DNA from: CAVUWL01 sp963700105 | GTDB taxonomy: Bacteria > Actinomycetota > Thermoleophilia > Solirubrobacterales > 70-9 | Direction: 5' to 3' | NCBI GenBank assembly: GCA_963700105.1 | Contig: CAVOWL010000005.1 | Coordinates: forward strand, 304,127 to 368,126 | DNA length: 64,000 nt | In this document: in pieces, positions 54,814 to 63,752 of the stretch | Position numbering within the stretch: position 1 is the first letter of the stretch | Layout of the letters: every line of letters starts with the position of its first letter | Translations under genes and position numbers: made by a program | Notes under the pieces: generated by a model | What the model was told of the DNA's origin: nothing | Database searches by the model: none | Seen by the model: only the letters and a program-made list of their open reading frames with translations

Positions 54814-55110
54814 CTATGCAGCGGCAGTATCAGGGTCAGCTCGCACGACAACGGTGTCGGCGACCGGTATGACCTCGTCGGCTGCAAGCTGCGCGCGCTC
54901 GGCATGCTCGCGAATGGCCTGCGGGCTGCTTGCCTGGTAGATACAGACGGTACCGACACGACCATCGGGCTCGCTGAGTACGTAGCTGCGTATCCAGCGG
55001 ATGTCATCTGACATCTCCTCATCCCCGACTTTGCTCGAACGTGCGGCTGCCTCCTCGAGCTCCTGCGCGGAGTCCCAAGCACTGCGCCTGAGAATTACGT
55101 ACGTCTGCAT
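54814..55110 (-). CDS. DUF4242 (SCO4226-like) protein
   Basis: The 98-residue protein resembles DUF4242 proteins: it starts MQTYVILRRSAWDS, continues with a helix and IRWIRSYVLSEPDG, then CIYQASSPQAIREHAERAQLAADEV. This ferredoxin-like family includes nickel-binding SCO4226 of Streptomyces. The role here is unknown. A GGGAGGGG ribosome-binding site precedes ATG 55110. It is divergent from a TetR gene with a clear operator between them, so it is the probable target of that regulator. Confidence 0.82.
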   Translation of the reverse strand: MQTYVILRRSAWDSAQELEEAAARSSKVGDEEMSDDIRWIRSYVLSEPDGRVGTVCIYQASSPQAIREHAERAQLAADEVIPVADTVVVRADPDTAAA

Positions 55111-55147
55111 GAACCCCTCCCATCTTTGCGGGTTATGTCAGTTGAAA

Positions 55148-55166
55148 CCGACCGACTATCGGTCGG
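55148..55166. promoter_or_regulatory. TetR operator candidate between DUF4242 and TetR genes
   Basis: CCGACCGA and TCGGTCGG are perfect 8-bp arms around CTA. The spacing and CGACCG-type sequence match known TetR-family operators. It lies 22 bp before the TetR start and 38 bp before the DUF4242 start, so it could repress both. Confidence 0.7.
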
Positions 55167-55187
55167 CCCGACGATAACATATTTGGA

Positions 55188-55796
55188 ATGACACGGGGGA
55201 ACAAGATCGAAAACAACACAGAACGCGCCCTTGCGACCCGTGAGAGGATCGTTCAGGCCGCAAGAGAGCTGGTCGTCGAGCATGGATACGGCGGCGTCAG
55301 TACAGGACAGGTTCTGCAGCGCGCCGGCGTTAGCCGAGGCGGCCTCTACCACCACTTCAGCGGCAAGCACGAGCTGATGGCGGCCGTACTGGAGGCCGTC
55401 GAGAGCGACTTCAATGAGCGGCTCGCGGTTGCCGTCGGCGACGCGTCAAACCCATTCGCCGCGCTTGAGATAGGCGTTCAGTGGTATCTCGATGAGTGCC
55501 TTCGCTCCAAGGAGGTGCAGCGCATCGGCCTGTTCGAGGGCCGCGAGGCACTGGGGTGGGAGGCATGGCGCGCGACAATCGCGCCCTACGGCCTTCAGAT
55601 GCTCGCCGGGGGGCTCGATGCCGCCATCGAGGCCGGGCAGCTCGAACGCACCGACCCGCTTGCTCTCGCGCACATGATTCTCGCCCTACTGCATGAGGCT
55701 GTGACGATGAATCTCTACGCACCAGACCCACTTGCTGAACGCGAGCGAACCGGCCAGGCCGTCGCCACTATCATCGCAGGCCTGCGCAAGCGCTAG
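55188..55796 (+). CDS. TetR/AcrR-family transcriptional regulator
   Basis: The 202-residue protein has an N-terminal helix-turn-helix (about residues 13-60: RERIVQAARELVVEHGYGGVST, then QRAGVSRGGLYHHFSGKHEL) and a helical ligand-binding domain. Size and layout are typical. The inverted repeat at 55148-55166 just upstream suggests it represses itself and the divergent DUF4242 gene. The inducer is unknown. Confidence 0.92.
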   Translation: MTRGNKIENNTERALATRERIVQAARELVVEHGYGGVSTGQVLQRAGVSRGGLYHHFSGKHELMAAVLEAVESDFNERLAVAVGDASNPFAALEIGVQWYLDECLRSKEVQRIGLFEGREALGWEAWRATIAPYGLQMLAGGLDAAIEAGQLERTDPLALAHMILALLHEAVTMNLYAPDPLAERERTGQAVATIIAGLRKR

Positions 55797-55916
55797 CCGC
55801 ACGCGGCGCGACCGTCTCCGTGAACAGGCAAACTCCTAAAGTTGCCCGCTCGAACATGGAGCACTGGTCACACACCCACCCCATGGCGAGCTTGGTTCCT
55901 CGACCGGGGCACCTAG

Positions 55917-56144
55917 TGTTATCCGGGGTTCTCAGCCGCAACGATCCAGACGGAACCGCGGCCGACCATGGAGCCGTCGGGCTTCTGCCACTTGGCGTAG
56001 TGGTCCCTCAGGGCCTCGGCGATTTCGCCTCGACGGCTCTCCCCATACTCGCCGTTTAGGCGGATCAGCTCTGCGCCGGGTCCGATTGCGAGCAAGGAGT
56101 CGATCGCCTCGTCCATGTCCGCGCCCATGAAGTAATCGAAGTCG
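55917..56144 (-). pseudogene. truncated inverted copy of the methyltransferase gene 3' end
   Basis: This 228-bp segment repeats 49144-49371 in inverted orientation with two base differences. It encodes the last 69 residues of the methyltransferase from MGADMDEAIDSLL to the stop codon, with Ile changed to Met (DGSMVGRG). It lacks the SAM-binding domain and cannot be active. Homology stops abruptly at both ends, and the flanks are unrelated. The near identity means the copy is very recent. Confidence 0.9.
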
Positions 56145-56657
56145 ACTAGGACCTGGCGGCAAGCTTGGTGTCTTTAATGTGGCGGTTGAGATCACCATCA
56201 CGTTGGGCTCAGGTGAGGCGTTCCTTCTGTGCTCGCACCGCTGCTAGGGACCGACGCAGGGGTTTCGCTGCTGGAGCCCGAACCGCACCCGGCAAGGCCC
56301 GACGAGCGCCAATATGCCCAAACGACACGGTCCGAATCGATATCGGCATCCAAAATTTACCTGCCCAAAACACCAAAACCCATCGATACACCGAAGCGGT
56401 AATCAAATCCAGGCCGAAGCGGGGTGGTCTTAGGATCTTTAGTGCCGCCTTAAGTCAAGGCAGCTACGGTCTCGACGGCATATGCTTGCGCTCAGCCCAA
56501 AGGTTGCGACTTTCAGTTTGGCACCGTCGATACTAGAGGCCTCGGGATGTCCGCTGCCTCCGCCGAATGAGCCACTCCTTCGGACCTGCCCTGAGATCAG
56601 GACGGTGGGAGCTGCGAGCGTCCCAAACCGGTCACCAGTCTCCGGCATTCGCGACCT
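56145..56657. other. intergenic region, locally AT-rich
   Basis: These 513 bp contain no supportable gene. The part from about 56330 to 56420 is visibly richer in A and C than its surroundings, like the sulfatase gene that follows, and may be imported DNA. Confidence 0.35.
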
Positions 56658-58433
56658 GTGAGCGACCTGCATTTAGCACCACACAGCAGGCACCCTTGTT
56701 GGGGTCTGTTGGCGGCAGCACTGTTCACGGCTGGTGCCTGCGCTTTCGCATTGACCCTGGGCGCTCACGCGATCGCGGCTCCCAGGTCGAGAAGACCAAA
56801 TGTAATTGTTCTCCAAATGGACGACGAGGACATGAAAGAGATGTATCAGACCTATACCGACCCCCAGGGACATCAGGTCCCGGTGATGCGACACACACTG
56901 CGATTGCTCGGCCGAGGGGGTGTTACATTCGCCAACTACTACGTCTCTGACTCCCTCTGTGCGCCCTCGCGGGCAACATATCTGACCGGAGAGTACGCCC
57001 ATAATAATGGCGTCAAAGGGAATAACGAGGAAACATCCAACGAGGGTGGCTATCCAAACTTTATTAGATCTCCCGCTGGCCACCACAATCTCGCCATCTG
57101 GCTGCAGCGTGCCGGTTACCGCACGATCCATATCGGCAAGTTCAGCAATCGCTACGGCGAACCACCCCTAGGCATCCCGACCGAAGAGCCGCCGGGGTGG
57201 AGCGATTGGGAGACTCTGATAGGTGAATCCTCAAACCACCATTTCTACGGCTACCGGCTGAACGACAATGGAGAAGTGCAGGGACCTTTTGGAAACATCG
57301 ATTACGAACCAACGGAGCCAGATTCCTGTCCGAATTATGCCCCGCCAGAAAGCGGTGGCTGCACCTACCAGACTGACGTCCTCACCCAGCGGGCGCAGGA
57401 ACAGATAAATGTCTCAACCCAACTCGAAGAGCCATTTTTTCTGGCGCTTGACTATGTCGCACCGCACGGGGACGAACATCCCCCAGCCGGACCCGAGCCG
57501 GCACCTCGCTACTACGATTCACTTGCGTCCGTGCGACTGCCTAGGGGACCTAACTTTAACGAAGCAAATGTTTCTCGGAAGCCCATCTACATCCGCGACC
57601 TGTCCCGACTCAACCCGGGGCAGATCCACAGCATTACGGTCGAATATCAAAAGGAGCTCGAGTCGCTGCGCTCGGTCGACGATGGGGTGGCACGCCTCAT
57701 CAGTACCCTGAAGCAAGATGGGCAGCTCCAAGACACCTACATCTTTTTCATCTCAGATAATGGTTACTTTGAGGGTGAGCACCGAGTCAAGCGCTCGAAG
57801 TTCCTTCCATATGAGTCATCTACGCATCTGCCGATGCTTCTCCGCGGGCCTGGCCTGAAACCCGACACGACTTCTGATGCACTGGTTGCCAATGTCGACC
57901 TTGCCCCAACGATCCTGCAGATCACCGGGGCAAGAGCTGACTGGCCACTGGATGGCTTCTCGATGCTGCCCTACGCAGAACATCCTTTCCGGCGCTCACA
58001 AAGAGCAGTGTTGCTTGAGTCCTTTTTCGGGAGTATTTCCGATGCCGCTGAAGCGGCGGCAGAAAGCGAGAAAGATAACTCCGCACCGCCGGTCAGCTAC
58101 GTGGGGATCAGAGTCGGCCCCTACAAGTACGTCGAATATGTGAACGGCGAATCGGAGCTCTATGACCTCCAAACAGATCCATACGAGATGCACTCAGAGG
58201 TGGACAATCCTAAGTTTTTAGCGGTCCGCGACTTCCTGGCTCGGGAACTCCGCAAGCTCAGGAGCTGCTCAGGTAAGAGCTGCCGGCGCGAGATCGCAGC
58301 CCACCTGCCGCCTGTCCGCCACTGGTGTCCTTCCAAAGCGGCGAAGTGCGCGCAACCCGCTTGGCCTGTGAGCTCGACTGAAGGCGAAGGCGAAGGCCCC
58401 ACGTCACTTCGCTCCCTCTTTTCACCAAAATAG
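56658..58433 (+). CDS. exported sulfatase
   Basis: The 591-residue protein has a signal or anchor helix (about residues 14-40), then the sulfatase fold: PNVIVLQMDDED metal ligands, the formylglycine motif CAPSRATYLTGEY with Cys101, HIGKFSNRYG, an FISDNGYF metal site and LAPTILQITGA. The Cys must be oxidised to formylglycine by a maturation enzyme not encoded nearby. It probably removes sulfate from a sugar or aromatic ester outside the cell. It starts at GTG 56658 with no clear ribosome-binding site. The gene's base composition is lower in GC than its neighbours, suggesting transfer. Confidence 0.88.
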   Translation: MSDLHLAPHSRHPCWGLLAAALFTAGACAFALTLGAHAIAAPRSRRPNVIVLQMDDEDMKEMYQTYTDPQGHQVPVMRHTLRLLGRGGVTFANYYVSDSLCAPSRATYLTGEYAHNNGVKGNNEETSNEGGYPNFIRSPAGHHNLAIWLQRAGYRTIHIGKFSNRYGEPPLGIPTEEPPGWSDWETLIGESSNHHFYGYRLNDNGEVQGPFGNIDYEPTEPDSCPNYAPPESGGCTYQTDVLTQRAQEQINVSTQLEEPFFLALDYVAPHGDEHPPAGPEPAPRYYDSLASVRLPRGPNFNEANVSRKPIYIRDLSRLNPGQIHSITVEYQKELESLRSVDDGVARLISTLKQDGQLQDTYIFFISDNGYFEGEHRVKRSKFLPYESSTHLPMLLRGPGLKPDTTSDALVANVDLAPTILQITGARADWPLDGFSMLPYAEHPFRRSQRAVLLESFFGSISDAAEAAAESEKDNSAPPVSYVGIRVGPYKYVEYVNGESELYDLQTDPYEMHSEVDNPKFLAVRDFLARELRKLRSCSGKSCRREIAAHLPPVRHWCPSKAAKCAQPAWPVSSTEGEGEGPTSLRSLFSPK

Positions 58434-58578
58434 CGGCGCATACAACCAGCTTCGACCGCTGGCGAAGGAGGCATTATGTAGCGAGGGTCGAGATTAGCGA
58501 AATAACCGAGCTTGAAAGTGCCCTGATTCCTGAATCCCAAATCCTCCGGAGGAATATCGCGCGCCAAGGCGGCTTGCC

Positions 58579-58800
58579 TTAAATGTAGGCAGTAGCGATC
58601 GCGAGGGTCCAAACCGCAACCACGAACATCAAAGGCCCGGAGTTCTCGGCAAACGCTCCGATGATGCCGGCTGCAAGGCCGCCATGGAAGGCGGTTCGCC
58701 ACAGCGGATTCGGAGCAACCCGGTAGAGCCAGCGGTCGCGAAATGTAAACCAAACTGCCCACAGCTGGCGAGCACGAAGAGCGGTCTCACCACGCGCCAA
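58579..58800 (-). pseudogene. C-terminal fragment of a membrane protein
   Basis: This 73-residue frame holds WFTFRDRWLYRVAPNPLWRT followed by a hydrophobic stretch FHGGLAAGIIGAFAENSGPLMFVVAVWTLAIATAYI. The 'GA-x-A-x-NSGPL' element followed by a final helix is typical of the C-termini of large actinobacterial membrane proteins. No start region or other helices are present upstream, so it looks like a leftover gene end. The parent family is uncertain. Confidence 0.4.
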
Positions 58801-58856
58801 AGCGTCTGAAACGAGCGTGGTGCGTCGGATAACGACCGATCAGATTCTGGCAACTG

Positions 58857-59207
58857 TCAGTATAGAGTGCATCGTGGGTTAAATGGCCGCGTCGCCGCGT
58901 TAGCGAAATCGAGGATCGCGTGGGCGACCAACGCGACGAGGGGACTTGCGATCGCTCGCCGGGTTGGCCACTTATGGAGCATGAGGAGGGTGGCTATCGC
59001 AAACCCGACGGCCACGATGATTACTCCGCCGCCGCCCGCCCCCAATCGCGCCGAGCCCATCACTACCCCAAAAAAGAGGCCGGCCGCTGCGTCTGTGCGA
59101 GGGCCCACGGACGCCCGGTGGATGACAAGAAGTCGCGGCGGCGGCCAAATCTGCGATTGCGGAGGTGCGCAACACTTTCGGCGTGATGCCTGTCGAGGAG
59201 CTCTCAA
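58857..59207 (-). CDS. possible small membrane protein or fragment
   Basis: The 116-residue frame has two hydrophobic helices (AAAGLFFGVVMGSARL with GGGGVIIVAVGFAIATLLML, and ASPLVALVAHAILDFANAA). The N-terminal 35 residues are basic and unconvincing. The AHAILDFAN ending resembles a conserved histidine-containing helix of DUF6010-like membrane proteins, but that is a guess. It may be a degraded gene in the island. Confidence 0.35.
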   Translation of the reverse strand: MRAPRQASRRKCCAPPQSQIWPPPRLLVIHRASVGPRTDAAAGLFFGVVMGSARLGAGGGGVIIVAVGFAIATLLMLHKWPTRRAIASPLVALVAHAILDFANAATRPFNPRCTLY

Positions 59208-59476
59208 AGCCCACCGTGGGTAGTCAGGTGGCGCTAGCGCCTTGCGGCCTCAATGCTCGCCAAGAACTCGGTCGGGACAAGGCAGATCAAGAACGGCGCT
59301 GTGACCGGAATCATCTTCGCGGATCCGGGCGGCTCCCTGAAGGTGCGCAGGTGAGGACCTCAAAATCAACGGGCGCCTGTCCCCGCTATACCCATATGCA
59401 CCCATTGACCCATGCGCCGCTCCGCCGAGCTAGTGTCATGGGTCTGAATGTGCCAATGCTTGAACAGGAGGCCTCA

Positions 59477-59920
59477 ATGCCGTTTATGGAAATTACCTAC
59501 CCGCAGGGCGCGCTCAGCACCGAGGCCCGAACAACCCTTGCCGAGGAGTTGACGACGATCATCCTGCACGCAGAGCGGGCGCCCAACACAGAGTTCTTCC
59601 GAAACGTGACCTGGCTCTACATCAACGAACTTCCAGGGGATTGCGTTTTGGCCGGCGCTGTGCCGACCCAGGCGCCGACGTTCAAGCTCGACGTCAGCAC
59701 CCCACAGGGCGCGCTGTCGGATCGCCGCCGTAAAGAGCTCGTTGCTGAGGCCACCTCGGCGATCCGCAAGGCAGCCGACATTGCCGATGATGATGGGCTC
59801 CGCGTATGGGTGCTCTGCCACGAGGTCGCGGAGGGCAGCTGGGGCGCCGGCGGTAGCGTGATCGAGTTCGAGGCATTGCGCGCGGCCGCGAGCGCGGAGC
59901 GCGAAAGGGCGCCCGCGTGA
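59477..59920 (+). CDS. tautomerase-superfamily protein
   Basis: From ATG 59477 the 147-residue protein has two tautomerase-like beta-alpha-beta units: PFMEITYPQGALSTEARTTLAEEL and, later, FKLDVSTPQGALSDRRRKELVAE. Pro2 would become the catalytic N-terminal proline after methionine removal. The length and duplicated unit resemble cis-CaaD/MSAD-type proteins. An AGGAGG ribosome-binding site precedes the ATG. The substrate is unknown; it lies upstream of a hydratase gene on the same strand. Confidence 0.82.
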   Translation: MPFMEITYPQGALSTEARTTLAEELTTIILHAERAPNTEFFRNVTWLYINELPGDCVLAGAVPTQAPTFKLDVSTPQGALSDRRRKELVAEATSAIRKAADIADDDGLRVWVLCHEVAEGSWGAGGSVIEFEALRAAASAERERAPA

Positions 59921-59997
59921 GCGCTGGCGCTCACCGCAGAGCTACAGCGTCGAGATCGAACCGGCGCTCAACAAGCAACGACGAGGGGAGCCGGCGG

Positions 59998-60706
59998 GTG
60001 AGCGTTGAGTCCAACAGCTCCGCGTGCCCGTCCCTGACCCGAGACGGTGTTGTGTTTTGTGCTCGATCTCGGAAACGGCGAGAACCGCTTCAACCCAACC
60101 TTCCTGAATGCGATCGACGCACATCTCGATGAGATCCATTCAGCGGCTCCTCCAAGAGCGCTCGTGACCAAGGCCACCGGCAAGTTCTGGTCCAACGGTC
60201 TTGACCTGGAGTGGATGGCCGCGCACCAAGAACAGATAGAAGACTTCGTTCCAAGGGTTCACGCTCTGCTCGCGCGCATGCTCGAACTGGACGTTCCCAG
60301 CGTCGCCGCACTGCAGGGCCACGCATTCGCTGCCGGGGCGATGCTCGCACTTGCACACGACCAACGCGTGATGCGCGCCGACCGCGGATTCTTCTGCCTT
60401 CCGGAGGTCGATATCAAAATCCCTTTCACCGCAGGGATGAACGCGCTCATCACAGCACGTCTGGTGCCTCAGATCGCCCACGAGGCGATGACCACAGGCA
60501 GGCGCTACGGAGGAAAGGAGGCTGCCAGGGCAGGCATTGTCGAAGAGGCCCTGGATGCCGAGCACCTGCTCGATAGGGCGCTCGAAATTGCCGCCGCGCT
60601 TGCGCCAAAGGACCCAGCCACACTCGGCACAATCAAACAACGCCTTTACGCCAGCACGCTCTCTGCGCTACGACAGCCAGAGAGCACTCTAAAACAGCCC
60701 GCGTAG
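59998..60706 (+). pseudogene. enoyl-CoA hydratase/isomerase-family gene with a frameshift
   Basis: The main frame gives VLDLGNGENRFNPTF, KFWSNGLDLEWM, the oxyanion-hole region ALQGHAFAAGAMLALAHD and PEVDIKIPFT, a crotonase-family enzyme. Its expected first residues (SLTRDGVVF) are present just upstream in a different frame, behind GTG 59998 and a GGGGAG ribosome-binding site. A run of four T at 60055-60058 has one base too many; three would join the frames. So the gene is either broken, the read has an error, or slippage corrects it. An internal GTG at 60047 could give a 219-residue product missing the first strand. Confidence 0.72.
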
Positions 60707-60922
60707 AGGTGGCATCGGCAGACACTGGCGAACTGCGGAATTGCATCTTGACGGAGCAGCGGGCCGGTAATTCCGTCGAAGGCGCAACATCAAGCCTGCT
60801 GGAGCTGGGCGAGTCCGCAGATGCCATCGCCACCACGCCCCGCGCGGCAACTGGGACCCGAATACAGGATGTCCGCGCCACCGCGAGGTCGGCAAAATCA
60901 CCGGCCGAACGCAGCGAGCAAC

Positions 60923-61291
60923 CTATCGGCGCTCATCTGGGGTGAGGCCTTGAGCGATCAGGAGCTCCCGGATGTAGCGATTGACGAGCTCGGGGTGTTG
61001 CTCGGCGATCCAGCGTGTTCCGTCCTTGACTGGCTGGAACGTCAGGTTTCGAACGAAATGCTCGAGCCCCGCATGAGAGGCAGGCCTGCTGTATGGGTCT
61101 GCCTCGGGGTAGATGACCATCGTGGGGACCTCGACGAACAGTGGCGCCACATCCGGGGAGTAGTTTCCTCGGCCGGTGGTACCGTCCCGATCCGGCGGTG
61201 CGATCCCCTCGACCTCATACCAATGCAGCGCCGACTTGGTCGCCTTCGGAACTGCCATGGCTGCCTTACGCTTCCACGGGCTGCAAGCCAA
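60923..61291 (-). pseudogene. alpha/beta hydrolase (epoxide-hydrolase-like) C-terminal fragment
   Basis: This frame covers only the last third of an alpha/beta hydrolase: VPTMVIYPEADPYSRPASHAGLEHFV, which holds the third-strand acid, then DGTRWIAEQHPELVNRYIREL. The nucleophile elbow and N-terminal core are absent. The position where the catalytic histidine is expected (GTHWI in relatives) reads GTRWI. Both facts indicate a dead fragment. It lies just downstream of the beta-helix exoprotein gene. Confidence 0.65.
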
Positions 61292-61351
61292 CTGGGCGCG
61301 GCGCTTGGCAAGAACCGTGCGCGAGTGCGTGTTCTCGCGGTCGGCGGTGCG

Positions 61352-63175
61352 CTACTTCACGATCGTGAAGCTGAGCTCGTGCGGCGCCGATGCGCGACCG
61401 GCGCTATTGCTTGCGGCGATCGTCAGCGTGTAGCGACCAGGCGCAAGTCGCTTGTGCTGAGAGAGCCGCCCCTGGAAGGCGACGTTGTTGGCGCCGCCGT
61501 GACCTGTGAAGAACAGCGATCCTGCCGGCACGCTGCGCTTGCACGCCCCGCGGGCGGCGCTACGGCGGGTCCTCGCGACGCATCTGTGCCCGGCTCTGCG
61601 ACCGCTCACCTCGCGCGTGAACGTCAACGTCACGTTCGCCTGCTCGTTGAGCGAGAACGAGAAGGTCGTGCCGAGCGGCGGGCGCTCCGATCTCTTGCTG
61701 AGCTGTGCGAACTTTGAGCCCGCGCGCCACCTGGTCGCGGATTGCCCGACATCGGTGATTGCGAGCGCGGCTGTGGGCGGCAATCGTGACGTCGTGAACG
61801 CGACGTCGCCGGATGCCGCGCTCCCGTCGGGCGTTGTGAGGACGAGCTGCACGTGGTAGGTGGTGCCCGGCGTGAGCCCGCCGAGCGTCGCAGTCGCCGC
61901 TTCTGGCCCCGGGGTTTCGATCAACGGGGTGCCGGGTGTGCTCGCGCCGTAGGCGGTCGCGGTCCCATAGCGGTAGCTGAACACCCCGCCGATGAACAGG
62001 GAGCTGACGGCGCCCGTGAGCGTCGCGCCGGTAGCGGTCACGCTCGAGACCACGGGGGTGCCAACTAGCGGCACGGTGTGCTCGACCGCGCCGATGTCGC
62101 AGGTAGCACCCTGCGGACGCGGCACGCCGCGCTGATCCGCCTCCGGACAGCCGGCAAAGGTGCCGGAGTCGATCGCCGGACTGCCGGCAAGCAGATCCTC
62201 GGTTTCAGTTTGGCCGCCGTTGTCACGGAGCGGGCCGAGCAGCGGGTCGGTGTTACTGATCCCGCCGTGCGCTGCGAAATCACAATCGCCGCCGTTGTCG
62301 AGGTTGACGCCGGTCGTCGTTATCGTGCCCGAGCAGTTGCTGAGAGCCACTTCTTCACTTGTCGTGCTCCCAGCGAGGTTGTTCGCCACGATGTCGTTCT
62401 CGTAGGTCGCGGCGCCCTCGACTCCCCCGCCGCAGCCCGACCCGTTGAAGCACTCGTTTTCGGCGATCGTGTCGTTGACGAGGTCCAGCGATTTGTCGGT
62501 CTGGATCCCACCGGAGTCGCCGTTGAAGGCCTTGTTGCCCGCACGGTTGCCCACGATCGTGCTGTTGGTGATGTCGGTGCTGCCACCCACCAGCAGGCCG
62601 CCGCCGTTGTAGCCGACGTTGTCCGCGATCGTGCTCGCGTTGATCGTGAGTATCGTTGAGGGGTCCGATTCGATCCCTCCGCCGTCGTCGGTGAACTTCA
62701 CTGTGTTTCCGCTGACACTGTCTTTTTCCAGGGTTACGTTCGCGGACCCTGAGATCAGCATCCCACCGCCGTCTTCAAGAGATTCGTGGGCGCCGGTGAT
62801 CGTGACGCCGGTGATCGCCACCGTGCCGGCGGTGATGTCCAGGACGCGGTGAGCGCTCTGCATGGCGTCAATCACGCTGCGGCGCGCACCCGCGCCGACG
62901 ATCGTGAGGCTCTTTTCGATCGCCAGCGGCGCACTGGTGGCCGCGTAGTGGGTTGCGCTGGCGGGCAGTACGATCGTGCTGCCGGCGCTCGCTTCGGCAA
63001 GCGCTTGGCGCAGCGAGCCCGGACCAGAGTCTGCGGTGCTAGTGACCGTGATCATGGCCGCCGACGCGGACGCGGCGGCGAGCAGCATCCCGGCGCCCGC
63101 GACTAGGAGCAGCGTCGCTGCCTTTCCGCAAATTCCCCGCACCCGCCGGCTGTCCCCTACCGTGTCGCTCCTCAT
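61352..63175 (-). CDS. secreted beta-helix protein (choice-of-anchor Q) with fibronectin-like domain
   Basis: The 607-residue product has a signal peptide (about residues 15-40) and starts the mature part with ITVTSTADSGPGSLRQAL, the usual opening of choice-of-anchor Q exoproteins. Beta-helix turns follow (VTITGAHESLEDGGG, NTVKFTDDGGGI, STIADNVGYNGGG and so on) and the closing signature SPAIDSG, DQRGVPRPQG, CDIGAVE near residues 335-375. A fibronectin-like domain (about 380-470) and a C-terminal all-beta domain (about 500-607) complete it. It is probably a surface or released protein; no enzyme motif is visible. Confidence 0.82.
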   Translation of the reverse strand: MRSDTVGDSRRVRGICGKAATLLLVAGAGMLLAAASASAAMITVTSTADSGPGSLRQALAEASAGSTIVLPASATHYAATSAPLAIEKSLTIVGAGARRSVIDAMQSAHRVLDITAGTVAITGVTITGAHESLEDGGGMLISGSANVTLEKDSVSGNTVKFTDDGGGIESDPSTILTINASTIADNVGYNGGGLLVGGSTDITNSTIVGNRAGNKAFNGDSGGIQTDKSLDLVNDTIAENECFNGSGCGGGVEGAATYENDIVANNLAGSTTSEEVALSNCSGTITTTGVNLDNGGDCDFAAHGGISNTDPLLGPLRDNGGQTETEDLLAGSPAIDSGTFAGCPEADQRGVPRPQGATCDIGAVEHTVPLVGTPVVSSVTATGATLTGAVSSLFIGGVFSYRYGTATAYGASTPGTPLIETPGPEAATATLGGLTPGTTYHVQLVLTTPDGSAASGDVAFTTSRLPPTAALAITDVGQSATRWRAGSKFAQLSKRSERPPLGTTFSFSLNEQANVTLTFTREVSGRRAGHRCVARTRRSAARGACKRSVPAGSLFFTGHGGANNVAFQGRLSQHKRLAPGRYTLTIAASNSAGRASAPHELSFTIVK

Positions 63176-63299
63176 CGTCTAGCCGCCCAAGACTACCTGC
63201 AGCGGAGGAGCAGTGGACCGTCGTTTCAGGCACTTCTCGCCAAGAGTCCGTGCAGGAAACGCCAGCGAATGCCGTCATCATTGCCGTGTGTTGTCGCCC

Positions 63300-63660
63300 G
63301 ATGCGACCGATCAGAGGCTCCTAAAGACGCTGCGGGCGGTTCTGCGCTGGGGAGGCGCCGGCACCCCAACGCCAACCGTGGAGCTCTCGGGTCTCTTCGA
63401 GCTGCCCTCCCAGTCCAAGGGGCAACTTGCCTACGCTGCGGACGCCTACGGCCTGGAGCGGATCATCGAGGCCGTGCTGGGACGCCCAGCCCGCGACGAA
63501 CTCTTACCGCTTCGCGACGCGGCCCACGTTTCGGCAATGGGCTTTACGGTTGCCGCGCGACCCTCGGAGTGGCTTTATTCGGCGAGCTGGGGAGACCTCC
63601 ACGATCGCTCGGTCGAGCTGCAGCGACCCGGCGGCGGGGTCGGCGAGAACCGGATCGGAA
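63300..63660 (+). pseudogene. tyrosine-recombinase (integrase) remnant
   Basis: In the frame open from 63213 to 63857, the part read as LLKTLRAVLRWGGAGTPTP through RDAAHVSAMGFTVAARPSEWLYSASWGDL resembles the start of the catalytic domain of phage-type integrases, where the first active-site arginine lies in an A/G-x-RP-x-E box followed by W-x-D/DL. The later catalytic H-x-x-R and tyrosine boxes are missing. The frame then runs into the tRNA-like repeat. It is best seen as a decayed integrase beside its attachment site. Confidence 0.45.
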
Positions 63661-63752
63661 GCCATCCGGTGGGAACAGATTCTCTAAGCGAGTTTGTTCC
63701 TACCCACCGATTTAGCCGGCCTACTCCTTTTCTGTCCCTCCCCTTTTTTGGC

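Noticed and set aside
56165..56536. 123-codon frame before the sulfatase
   Set aside because: Arginine-rich first half, no start signal and a change of composition inside the frame.
60821..61717. 298-codon plus-strand frame
   Set aside because: It is antisense to the hydrolase fragment and the beta-helix gene; composition is non-protein-like.
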